This document shows positions 15,590 through 23,930 of a stretch of DNA of 64,000 bases, piece after piece (position 1 is the stretch's first letter; every line of letters begins with the position of its first letter). Below the pieces are notes generated by a model that searched no databases, was not told the DNA's origin, and saw only the letters and a list, made by a program, of their open reading frames with translations. Origin of the DNA: Bacteroidota bacterium (GTDB lineage: Bacteria; Bacteroidota; Bacteroidia; Chitinophagales; LD1); contig CANJZE010000021.1 in the NCBI GenBank assembly GCA_947479455.1, forward strand, positions 1 to 64,000. The letters run 5' to 3'. The position numbers and the translations under genes were made by a program.

Positions 15590-18500
15590 CTACTTCATCA
15601 ATACCACCGTTCCGGTAAAGTCGGTTACGGTATCATCCCAGTACAAAACTTTCATTTGGTAAACGTAAGTATCGAATGGAGCCAATTTGCCATTCACATT
15701 TCCATCCCAACCATTGCGACCGGTAATTTTGTTTTCCTGCGAAGGATTTGAATACACTTGGCTTCCCCAACGAGTGAAAATAGCGATGTCAATATTCTTG
15801 GCGCCCAGAATATCAAATTCAAAACGGTCGTTCAATCCATCATTGTTTGGCGTAAACGCAGTAGGAATAAATGCCGATGGCTGGCGAAGCACTTGCACCG
15901 TTACGGTGTCAGATGCATAACATGAATCGCTGCTCATTACGGTTACCGTAAAGGTGGTAGTTGTTTTTGGCGCTACATAAGGCTTGTTACAATTTGTAGC
16001 ATCAACACAATCGCGGAAATCAAATACGGATGTATCAGGCTCCCAGAAATAATGCAACACAGTAGAGCTTGAATCTGTAGATGTGGTAGCTATTAATTGC
16101 GTTTCCATACCGGTTAGAATTACTTGCTCGACCGAAACGGCATGAACAGAAATTTGCCCCGGTGTAGCCACCGTGAAATTTGAATTGCCCTGACAGCCGT
16201 TTACATCAGTTACCAGTACCAAATAATTTCCGGGAAATAATCCTGCAAATGTTCCGCTGTCCTGCGCTACACCATTCAATAAGTATGTGTATGGTGAAGT
16301 TCCTCCGGTAATATTCGTAATCACACTACCTGTTGCAGTATTAAAACATTTTGATGCGTTTGCATTAGTAATTACATCAATCATTGCAGGGTCAATCAAA
16401 GTGGTTGAATCGCTTATACTGCAATTGGCGGCATCTGTAACAGTTAACGAATAACCGCCTGCATGCAATGCACCAATGGCTACCGAACTTTGCGCATTGC
16501 TCCATGCATAACTATAGGGCTGCACACCACCACTTACAAGAGCCGTTATAGAACCCGTGCTTCCTCCATAACAAATTGGATTGAGCGCTGCCAACGAAGG
16601 AATAATTTTTACCCCTTGCGTAAGCGTGAACGAATTTGTTTTGGAACAAGAATTTGCATCGGTAATTGTTGCGGTATAATTACCAGCGGGTACAGCTGTC
16701 AAATCTTGATTGGTAGTTCCGTTTGACCAGGCAAAAGTATACCCCGGCAAACCTCCGCTCAGGGTAAGCGTTACACCTCCCGTACTATCACCATAACAAA
16801 CTACATTGGTTGTATTGCCTGTAATTAAAATTTCTGTTGGCTGATTTACATTGATACTGTCATAAAGGAAACATCCGTTTGTGTCAATTACTTGCACCAC
16901 ATAATGTCCCGCTGCAATTCCAAGTTGGAATGAATCCACTGCAAAATTATTCCACAGATAATGATAAGGTCGAACACCGCCTAACACTACTGCTTTAATG
17001 GAGCCTGTGCTTGTTCCAAAACAAGTAGCATCTACTACGTCAATATGCGAAGTCAACTGAGCGGGGTCAATTAAAATGTAATTACTAACTGAGTAGCAAC
17101 CATTGGCATCGGTCGTGGTTACATAATAATTACCGCCCGATAAATTATCAATGAACGGTCCGTTTGAAATATTTATACCACTCACACTATCTACCCAGTT
17201 ATAAGAGTAAGGAGTTGTTCCGCCATAAGCAGAAGTAAGTACGCTTCCGTTATTATAACCATGACAGGTGATATTCTTTTTAATTCCTGAAACCAAAAAT
17301 GGAGCAGGGTCAACAATCGTTCTTGAATCGGTAACGGTGCATCCTTTCGAATCGGTTATGGTTACAGAATAAACTCCTGAAGCAAGTCCTGAAATATCTT
17401 CGGTGATAGCAGAGTTGCTCCAGTTGTACGAGTAGCCCGGAACTCCACCGGTTGGAATCAAATCAATAGAACCGTTTGCATCACCAAAACATAAAGGATT
17501 ATTCGCCACAAAATTAGCAGTGATAGCCGAAGGATTTACAATGGTAATGGAGGTTGTAACCGTACAGTTATGCGCATCAATTACGGTAACTGCATATACT
17601 CCATTTGCCAGCGAAGCCAATGAATCGGCATGTGAATTATCGCTCCAATTGTAAACGTAAGGTGGTGTTCCTCCACTTACAAAAACATGAACACCTCCAT
17701 CATTTGCATTGTAGCAAGAAATATCTTTGGTAAGCACCGAATCAAATTGCAAGGCAAGCGGTTCTGCGATTAATGCAGAATCTCTTTTCTCGCAGCCATT
17801 GGCATCTGTAATTACTACATAGTATAAACCACCATGCAAACCAGTTACATTTTGCGAAGCCAAAAAGTTTGACCAGAAGAAAGTATATGGCGAAGTGCCA
17901 CCGCTCACCGTTAAACTTGCAGTAGCATCATCTGCACCATGACACGAAACATCGGTATGTGTAGTCGAAGAAATAATTGCCGAAGGTTCGTTGATGGTGT
18001 AAGAAGCGGTAAGCGTACAACTGTTAGCATCGGTAATAGTTACGTCATAATTTCCTCCACTTATGTTATGCAAGTCTTCGGTAGTTGCGGTGTTGCTCCA
18101 CAAATAAGCATAGGTAAACACACCACCGTAAACGGTAATATCTATAGAGCCGTTGCTTCCGCCAGCGCATCCTACATTGGTAGTTGTTGAACTCACCACT
18201 AAACCGGCAGGTTGCGAAACCACAAATGCAGCACTCGCGCTGCAGCCGTTTACATCGCTCACGGTTACTGAATAATTTCCTGCTGAAATATTATTGAGAT
18301 CAGAAGTAATTGCAGCGTTACTCCAGTTATAAGTATAAGCAGGAATACCTCCGGTTACTGTAGTTACAATAGAACCGGTTAAACCACCGTTGCATAAAAC
18401 ATTCGTTACTGTTCCTGATATGGTCAATGGTAATCCCTCGTTAATCGTAATTGAGTTTGCTGTAGTGCAATTATTAAAATCAGTAATGATAACCGTGTAA

Positions 18501-21500
18501 GTTCCACCGGTAACATTCGATAAGTCTTCGCTCGTTGCACCGTTGCTCCATAAATAAGTGTATGGAGAAACACCACCACTCACGGTTAAATCTGCACTCC
18601 CGTTCGAAGCACCCGGACAAGTAACATCTGTTTTTGTCAATGAAGAAGAGATGGCAGTAGGCTCAGTTATATCAGTCGTGAAAGTTGCAGAGCAAGCATT
18701 TGCATCGGTAACGGTTACTGCATACGCGCCAATAGTAAGGGCATTCAAATCTTCGTTGGTAGCTCCGTTAGTCCACGAGTAAGCATACAAAGGAGTTCCG
18801 CCAAATACATTGATATCAATTGAACCGTTATTGCCACCGTTGCAACTTACATCGGCATGGCCAGCTAGTACTACAACAAGTAAAGCGGGTTCAGAAATAG
18901 TTACACCTGTAGAAGTTGAACATCCTTTAGAATCAGTCACCGCTACATTGTAAGTGCCGGCACCAATTCCTGTTATGTCTTCGGTAGTTAATCCATTGCT
19001 CCATACAAAATTGTTTCCACCATTACCACCTGTAACTGTAATGTAGATAGCTCCTGTTGTATCTCCATTGCATAAAATGTTGTGCGTAGAATCAACAAAT
19101 GCCTGCAATAAATTTGGTTGAATGATAGTAACGTTTGCAAAATCAGTACATCCTTTTGAATCGCGAAGAGTAACTAGGTAATTACCCGAAGCCAAACCCG
19201 TGAACGTAGGCGATGAAACAAATTGCACCCCGTTAATAGAATAAGAATATGGAGGCAAACCACCAACAAGTTGCACAGTTACTGTTCCATCTACTCCACC
19301 AAAACAAGAAACATCAGTTTGCGAAACAATACTTGCCTGAACACTATAAGCGGTGTCAATAAACACCTGCGAAGTATCTGTGCAGCCGTTGAAATCAATG
19401 ACCTGAACTACATAATTTCCAGTTAGTAATCCGCTAAACACATTTCCTAACTGTGTAGGACCATTATTCAATGAATAAGAAAATGGTGACGTTCCGCCTG
19501 TTACGTTTACAGTAATGCTGCCATCAAAAACATTACCGCAACTTGCGTTTTGAACCACGCTTGTATGGTCAAGCACTTGCGGTTCGGTTACCTGAATTCC
19601 GTTCGAAGGAAGCGAAATGCAATTGAGTGCATCGCTCACCAGTGGAAAATAAGTGCCGGCTGTTAATCCGCTAAATGAATTTCCGGTTTGATAAGTTGTT
19701 CCGTTATCAATAGAATAATTAAACGAAGGAGTTCCGCTTGATGCAGTTAAAGTAATTGAACCTGTGTTTCCGCCATTGCACAAAACATTGCTGATAGACA
19801 CATTACTGATGACCGGAAGCGGTGCAACAGTAATAGTTGCCGCACCTAAAAATCCATTGCTGCGAACGCAGCCATTAGCATCGGTAATTTGTTGTACGGA
19901 GTATGTAGTGGTTGATGCAACTAATTCGCGAATGGTGTCCCCAGCGTTTACTCCTGTTTTAGTAAACACATTGGTGCCATCGGTATAAATTACATCGAAT
20001 GGTGCTGTGCCTACAGCAAAATTGAACGTAAGCACTGTGTCTACTCCGGCACAAACCTGTGTACTTCCGCTTATGCTTCCGTTAGGCAAAGGATTAACCG
20101 TAAGTGTAAATGAAGTGCATAGCGTTGTGTTGCACAGACCTTCGGCTCTTACAAAATAAGTTGTGGTGATTACCGGGCTAACATTTGATAGCACTCCTCC
20201 TGTACCTATGGGTGTTCCTCCGCATGAACCAGTATACCATTCCAAAGTAGCAGAGGTTCCTAAACTTCCGCCAGTAACAGAAAGATTAGTTGAACTTCCA
20301 ATACAAATAGCCAGCGGTGCCGAAATACTTGCTGCTGGAATAGAAGTGTCTTGAACCGTTACCGTGGTAAATGCACATGAAGTAGTATTGCAAGTTCCTT
20401 CGGCACGAACAAAATAATCGGTGGTTGATGAAGGACTAACCGTTATAGAAGGTCCAGTTCCTTCAGCAGTACCACCGCAACTTGCGCTGTACCAATTCCA
20501 AGTCCCACCTGTACCTAACGAGCCACCAACTACCGAAAGCGTAGTTGAAATTCCATTGCAAATTGTAGTAACTCCACTAACCGAAGTTGGTGCCACAGAT
20601 GGTTGATTAACGGTAACCGTTAATTGAACGCAAAGCGTATTGTTACAAGTTCCTTCTGCTCTAACAAAATAAGTTGTTGTGGTAGTTGGCGAAACAGAAA
20701 CGGATGTTCCATTTCCTACCAATGTTCCTCCACAACTTCCGCTATACCATTGCCAGTTTGCACCTGTTCCTAATGAACCACCTACCACTGAAAGTGTGGT
20801 GTTATCGCCATTGCAAATAACACTCGTTCCGTTTATAGAAGCAGCATCGGTTGATAATTGATTTACGGTAACAGAAGTAGAAACACAATTTGAATTATTG
20901 CAGGTTCCTTCGGCTCTTACATAATACGTTGTTGTAGCGCTTGGCGAAACGGTAAGCGATGAACCTGTTCCTACAAAAGTTCCTCCGCAACTTGCGGTAT
21001 ACCAATTCCAAATAGCCCCTGTACCTAACGAACCACCTACTACAGAAAGTGTAGTTGATGTGCCGTTGCAAATGGTGGTGGTTCCTGAAATGGAGAATGG
21101 ATCTGTTGAAGGTTGATTTACCGTGATAGTTGTAGATGTACAACCGGTAGTGTTGCAAGTTCCTTCTGCACGTACGTAATACGTTGTTGTTGAAGTTGGA
21201 CTAACCGTAATTGAAGGTCCTGAACCAACGGGCGTTCCTCCGCAACTGCTGCTGTACCATTGCCAGTTTGCACCAGTTCCAAGAGAGCCACCTACTACTG
21301 AAAGTGACGATGAACTTCCGTTGCAAATTACTGCAGACGATGGAGTAATACTTGTAGCCGCTGTTGAAAGTTGATTGACGGTTACTTGTAAATTTACGCA
21401 AGCAGTAGTGTTGCAAGTACCAACAGCACGCACATAATAGGTAGTAGTGGTTGTTGGGCTTACCGTAATAGAAGTACCTGCTCCTGCACTGGTTCCTCCA

Positions 21501-23776
21501 CAGCTTACAGTATACCATTGCCAAGTTGCACCACTGCCCAATGAACCTCCACTTACATTAAGTGTAGTGTTTTGTCCATTACAAATTACGCTGGTTCCGG
21601 TAATAGCACCCGGTGCAGCAGAAAGCGAATTAATAACCACTGTTACCGAAACACAGCCTGTGGTATTACATGTTCCCTGCGCACGCACATAGTAGGTTGT
21701 ATTTACCAGTGGCGAAACAGTAATAGATGGGCCACTACCTATAAAAGTTCCACCGCAACTTGCGGTATACCAATTATAAACGGCCCCTGTTCCAAGAGTG
21801 CCTCCTACTTCGGTTAAGGTGGTGCTGCTGCCCGAACAAATTACTGTGGTTCCGCTAATGCTGGTTGGAGCTACCGATAAACTTTGTACCGTAACCGTTA
21901 CAGAAACACAAGCTGTATTACCGCAAGTTCCTTCGCCACGCAAATAGTAAGTAGTTGCTACTAGTGGCGACACCGTTATATTATCACCTGAACCTACTAA
22001 GGTTCCACCGCAACTTCCGGTGTACCATCTCCATGCGCCACCGCCTCCGGTGGTGCCACCTACACGACTAAGCGTAGTAGAAGTTCCTGAGCAAATAGTT
22101 GTAGTTCCTGAAATACTTGTAGCCGCTACATAAGGCGCTTCATGTGTAATTACTAACTGCGGACGATTCGCATTGCTGTATCCTCTAAAGTCAATCCATT
22201 CATCATTATTTGGTACACAGAAACAACCAAAATCGAAAGCGGGATCAGAGTGACTGTTGTTGAATTTATCGAGAGAGAAAGCCACAAAGTTATAAGTGAG
22301 TGCGGCAGTTACTCTTGCACCTACGTTATCTGGAAAGTTCTTCCATTGATTGGGAGTTTCATCAAAATCAGTACAAGCTCCACCACAATTTCCCCACACG
22401 TTATATCTCCTGTAAACTGTTCCTGTGGCGTCAATATCATTGTAGTTTTGGTCGCAAGTTAAACCCACCGGGCTGGTGCCAATTGGGTCATACGCCTGAA
22501 AATAAAAATCAAGTTGGTTGTCATCGTTACGAGCGTTGTTCCAATTGTATTCGTAAAAACTTACGTAAGCACTTTGAATACAATTTACATCGGGAATACT
22601 GCTGATGTCATAATTAGCATAACACTGATAGTAGTCATTGTCAAAAGTTCCATCATCAAAACCAACACGCATATTGTCATCTGCATCATTATCTGCCGCA
22701 TAATCGCAACCGGCATCTTCATCCACAGTAAATGTCCATGCAAAAGCTATTTGTGGAGTAACAGTAACCACCGGGTCGATGACCAAGGGAAAATGACGCT
22801 TCGCATCGGTTAACCAAGTTGCAGGAACCAAAACGTTCATATAAATTTTTCCGTTTTTTTCTTCGGTAAAATAATTGCCGTTCAATCTCGATTCATTGTT
22901 GAAGGGATCATTTTTTTCGTAAAAAACAGGGAGCTTATATTGCAATAAAATTCTGCCCGCGTTATTTTGTATACGAATGCCCTTATTGTCTTCCTGCACC
23001 ACTACATAATAACCCGCTGGTACGGCCACCGCTTCACGAAAAGAAACGAACGCTGTATTTGAAGGAATCTGGATAGAAGAAAGATTCTGCAATTCATAAT
23101 TTAGTTCATATCCCGCAGCATTGTGTTCAATAACCGCGTTTACTCCGTTGTATAAATTTTGGTAGCCAATGAAATTTTCTTGTGCCTGTTGCACAGTTCC
23201 ATGAAGTAAACCTGCGTTTCCTGTTTCATGAAAATCTTTATCCAGGTAAACGATTCCGGCATCTTGCATCAAATTCAATTCTTCATTTTGCTCGGTCAAA
23301 ATTTTGATACCACCTTGCAAACTGTTGCCATAAAAAGTTTGGAAACGATTATGCGTATTGGCAAAATCAAAATTGACAAATTGATTGTTCGGCAAAACAT
23401 CATTTAAAATGGTATTCCATAAACCGTTCTTTTTATAATGAACAGGACCCGCACTCGCTATGGTTATAATTTTATTATCACTGGTTTGAAAATGCTTTGA
23501 AGTCAAATCGCGCTTATCCAAAATTTCAGCCGCGGGATTTATGTAATCGTAAGGACCACCATTCTGAAAAAGTTTTCTGAACTCAGCACCTGACTCAAAT
23601 CCTTCCGGATATACATTGCTCGCTGCCGGTTTTAAGTTGCTTGTTTTAACCATCAACTGAGGATCACGCGCACTCCCTTGTGCAACTTTTTGATTTACAG
23701 TTTTTTCTTGAGCAAAAACAGAAACGTTGTTAAGATAAAATAAAGCGAAGCATATAAGCGTGAATGCTCTTTTCAT
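15590..23776 (-). CDS. Giant secreted adhesin with Ig-like and SprB repeats and a gliding-type C-terminal domain
   Basis: A 2728-residue surface protein. Order: signal peptide (about 1-22, cut before QEKTV); a unique N-terminal region to about 555, with Asp/Asn-rich and cysteine-bearing stretches; eight Ig-like repeats of about 85 residues (556-1235), each with ICNG-type, WYSxSCGGT and VRAEGTCN motifs; one diverged Ig/PKD-like unit; sixteen SprB repeats of about 75 residues (1325-2540, core VSGGTPPYTYxWSNG and VTDANGC); and a gliding-motility-associated C-terminal domain (from about 2640, FIPTAFTPNNDGLND, ending FTGTVVLMK) for T9SS export. SprB-repeat proteins move along the surface and provide adhesion in gliding cells. 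A PorP/SprF gene and a GldJ-like gene lie nearby. Whether it drives gliding or only binds surfaces cannot be told. Confidence 0.93.
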   Translation of the reverse strand: MKRAFTLICFALFYLNNVSVFAQEKTVNQKVAQGSARDPQLMVKTSNLKPAASNVYPEGFESGAEFRKLFQNGGPYDYINPAAEILDKRDLTSKHFQTSDNKIITIASAGPVHYKKNGLWNTILNDVLPNNQFVNFDFANTHNRFQTFYGNSLQGGIKILTEQNEELNLMQDAGIVYLDKDFHETGNAGLLHGTVQQAQENFIGYQNLYNGVNAVIEHNAAGYELNYELQNLSSIQIPSNTAFVSFREAVAVPAGYYVVVQEDNKGIRIQNNAGRILLQYKLPVFYEKNDPFNNESRLNGNYFTEEKNGKIYMNVLVPATWLTDAKRHFPLVIDPVVTVTPQIAFAWTFTVDEDAGCDYAADNDADDNMRVGFDDGTFDNDYYQCYANYDISSIPDVNCIQSAYVSFYEYNWNNARNDDNQLDFYFQAYDPIGTSPVGLTCDQNYNDIDATGTVYRRYNVWGNCGGACTDFDETPNQWKNFPDNVGARVTAALTYNFVAFSLDKFNNSHSDPAFDFGCFCVPNNDEWIDFRGYSNANRPQLVITHEAPYVAATSISGTTTICSGTSTTLSRVGGTTGGGGAWRWYTGSCGGTLVGSGDNITVSPLVATTYYLRGEGTCGNTACVSVTVTVQSLSVAPTSISGTTVICSGSSTTLTEVGGTLGTGAVYNWYTASCGGTFIGSGPSITVSPLVNTTYYVRAQGTCNTTGCVSVTVVINSLSAAPGAITGTSVICNGQNTTLNVSGGSLGSGATWQWYTVSCGGTSAGAGTSITVSPTTTTTYYVRAVGTCNTTACVNLQVTVNQLSTAATSITPSSAVICNGSSSSLSVVGGSLGTGANWQWYSSSCGGTPVGSGPSITVSPTSTTTYYVRAEGTCNTTGCTSTTITVNQPSTDPFSISGTTTICNGTSTTLSVVGGSLGTGAIWNWYTASCGGTFVGTGSSLTVSPSATTTYYVRAEGTCNNSNCVSTSVTVNQLSTDAASINGTSVICNGDNTTLSVVGGSLGTGANWQWYSGSCGGTLVGNGTSVSVSPTTTTTYFVRAEGTCNNTLCVQLTVTVNQPSVAPTSVSGVTTICNGISTTLSVVGGSLGTGGTWNWYSASCGGTAEGTGPSITVSPSSTTDYFVRAEGTCNTTSCAFTTVTVQDTSIPAASISAPLAICIGSSTNLSVTGGSLGTSATLEWYTGSCGGTPIGTGGVLSNVSPVITTTYFVRAEGLCNTTLCTSFTLTVNPLPNGSISGSTQVCAGVDTVLTFNFAVGTAPFDVIYTDGTNVFTKTGVNAGDTIRELVASTTTYSVQQITDANGCVRSNGFLGAATITVAPLPVISNVSISNVLCNGGNTGSITLTASSGTPSFNYSIDNGTTYQTGNSFSGLTAGTYFPLVSDALNCISLPSNGIQVTEPQVLDHTSVVQNASCGNVFDGSITVNVTGGTSPFSYSLNNGPTQLGNVFSGLLTGNYVVQVIDFNGCTDTSQVFIDTAYSVQASIVSQTDVSCFGGVDGTVTVQLVGGLPPYSYSINGVQFVSSPTFTGLASGNYLVTLRDSKGCTDFANVTIIQPNLLQAFVDSTHNILCNGDTTGAIYITVTGGNGGNNFVWSNGLTTEDITGIGAGTYNVAVTDSKGCSTSTGVTISEPALLVVVLAGHADVSCNGGNNGSIDINVFGGTPLYAYSWTNGATNEDLNALTIGAYAVTVTDANACSATFTTDITEPTAISSSLTKTDVTCPGASNGSADLTVSGGVSPYTYLWSNGATSEDLSNVTGGTYTVIITDFNNCTTANSITINEGLPLTISGTVTNVLCNGGLTGSIVTTVTGGIPAYTYNWSNAAITSDLNNISAGNYSVTVSDVNGCSASAAFVVSQPAGLVVSSTTTNVGCAGGSNGSIDITVYGGVFTYAYLWSNTATTEDLHNISGGNYDVTITDANSCTLTASYTINEPSAIISSTTHTDVSCHGADDATASLTVSGGTSPYTFFWSNFLASQNVTGLHGGLYYVVITDANGCEKRDSALIAEPLALQFDSVLTKDISCYNANDGGVHVFVSGGTPPYVYNWSDNSHADSLASLANGVYAVTVIDAHNCTVTTSITIVNPSAITANFVANNPLCFGDANGSIDLIPTGGVPGYSYNWSNSAITEDISGLASGVYSVTITDSKGCTVTDSRTIVDPAPFLVSGIKKNITCHGYNNGSVLTSAYGGTTPYSYNWVDSVSGINISNGPFIDNLSGGNYYVTTTDANGCYSVSNYILIDPAQLTSHIDVVDATCFGTSTGSIKAVVLGGVRPYHYLWNNFAVDSFQLGIAAGHYVVQVIDTNGCFLYDSINVNQPTEILITGNTTNVVCYGDSTGGVTLTLSGGLPGYTFAWSNGTTNQDLTAVPAGNYTATITDANSCSKTNSFTLTQGVKIIPSLAALNPICYGGSTGSITALVSGGVQPYSYAWSNAQSSVAIGALHAGGYSLTVTDAANCSISDSTTLIDPAMIDVITNANASKCFNTATGSVITNITGGTSPYTYLLNGVAQDSGTFAGLFPGNYLVLVTDVNGCQGNSNFTVATPGQISVHAVSVEQVILTGMETQLIATTSTDSSSTVLHYFWEPDTSVFDFRDCVDATNCNKPYVAPKTTTTFTVTVMSSDSCYASDTVTVQVLRQPSAFIPTAFTPNNDGLNDRFEFDILGAKNIDIAIFTRWGSQVYSNPSQENKITGRNGWDGNVNGKLAPFDTYVYQMKVLYWDDTVTDFTGTVVLMK
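16155..19805 (-). repeat. Sixteen SprB-type coding repeats
   Basis: A tandem array of units of about 75 codons (period about 225-230 bp) inside the adhesin gene. Each unit has C-G, GSI, GG-PY-Y-WSNG, L--G-Y-V-VTDANGC and an EP/DP boundary. Units are diverged in DNA sequence, so the array is old. Confidence 0.9.
20080..22113 (-). repeat. Eight Ig-like coding repeats
   Basis: A tandem array of units of about 85 codons (period about 255 bp). Units 2-7 are strongly similar in DNA and protein (SVVGGSLGTGA, SCGGT, TTYYVRAEGTCN), suggesting recent duplication or gene conversion. Each unit carries four conserved cysteines. Confidence 0.9.
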
Positions 23777-23819
23777 ACAATAGAAATTTGATTAAAGAAG
23801 TGTGTGTTTATAAAGGTGG

Positions 23820-23827
23820 CAAAGATA
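23820..23827 (-). promoter_or_regulatory. Candidate -7 box (TATCTTTG) for the adhesin gene
   Basis: Read leftward, TATCTTTG matches TAnnTTTG exactly, 43 bases before the adhesin ATG. No clear TTTG at -33. Confidence 0.4.
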
Positions 23828-23930
23828 GATTTAAGCATCACATAAAAAATCTTGACACCGCAACCATTTTTACAAAACAGGCTTCTTAATATCAGTAATC
23901 TTTTCACCTTCACACACCAAATGCCATGAC

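Noticed and set aside
16155-22113. Periodic repeats that might suggest a CRISPR array
   Set aside because: The period is about 228 or 255 bases, all inside one reading frame, with no short identical repeats or spacers.
15687-22813. Many long open frames on the + strand across the adhesin gene
   Set aside because: They repeat with the coding repeats of the opposite strand, have no start context, and look like mirror images of Ser/Thr/Gly-rich codons.
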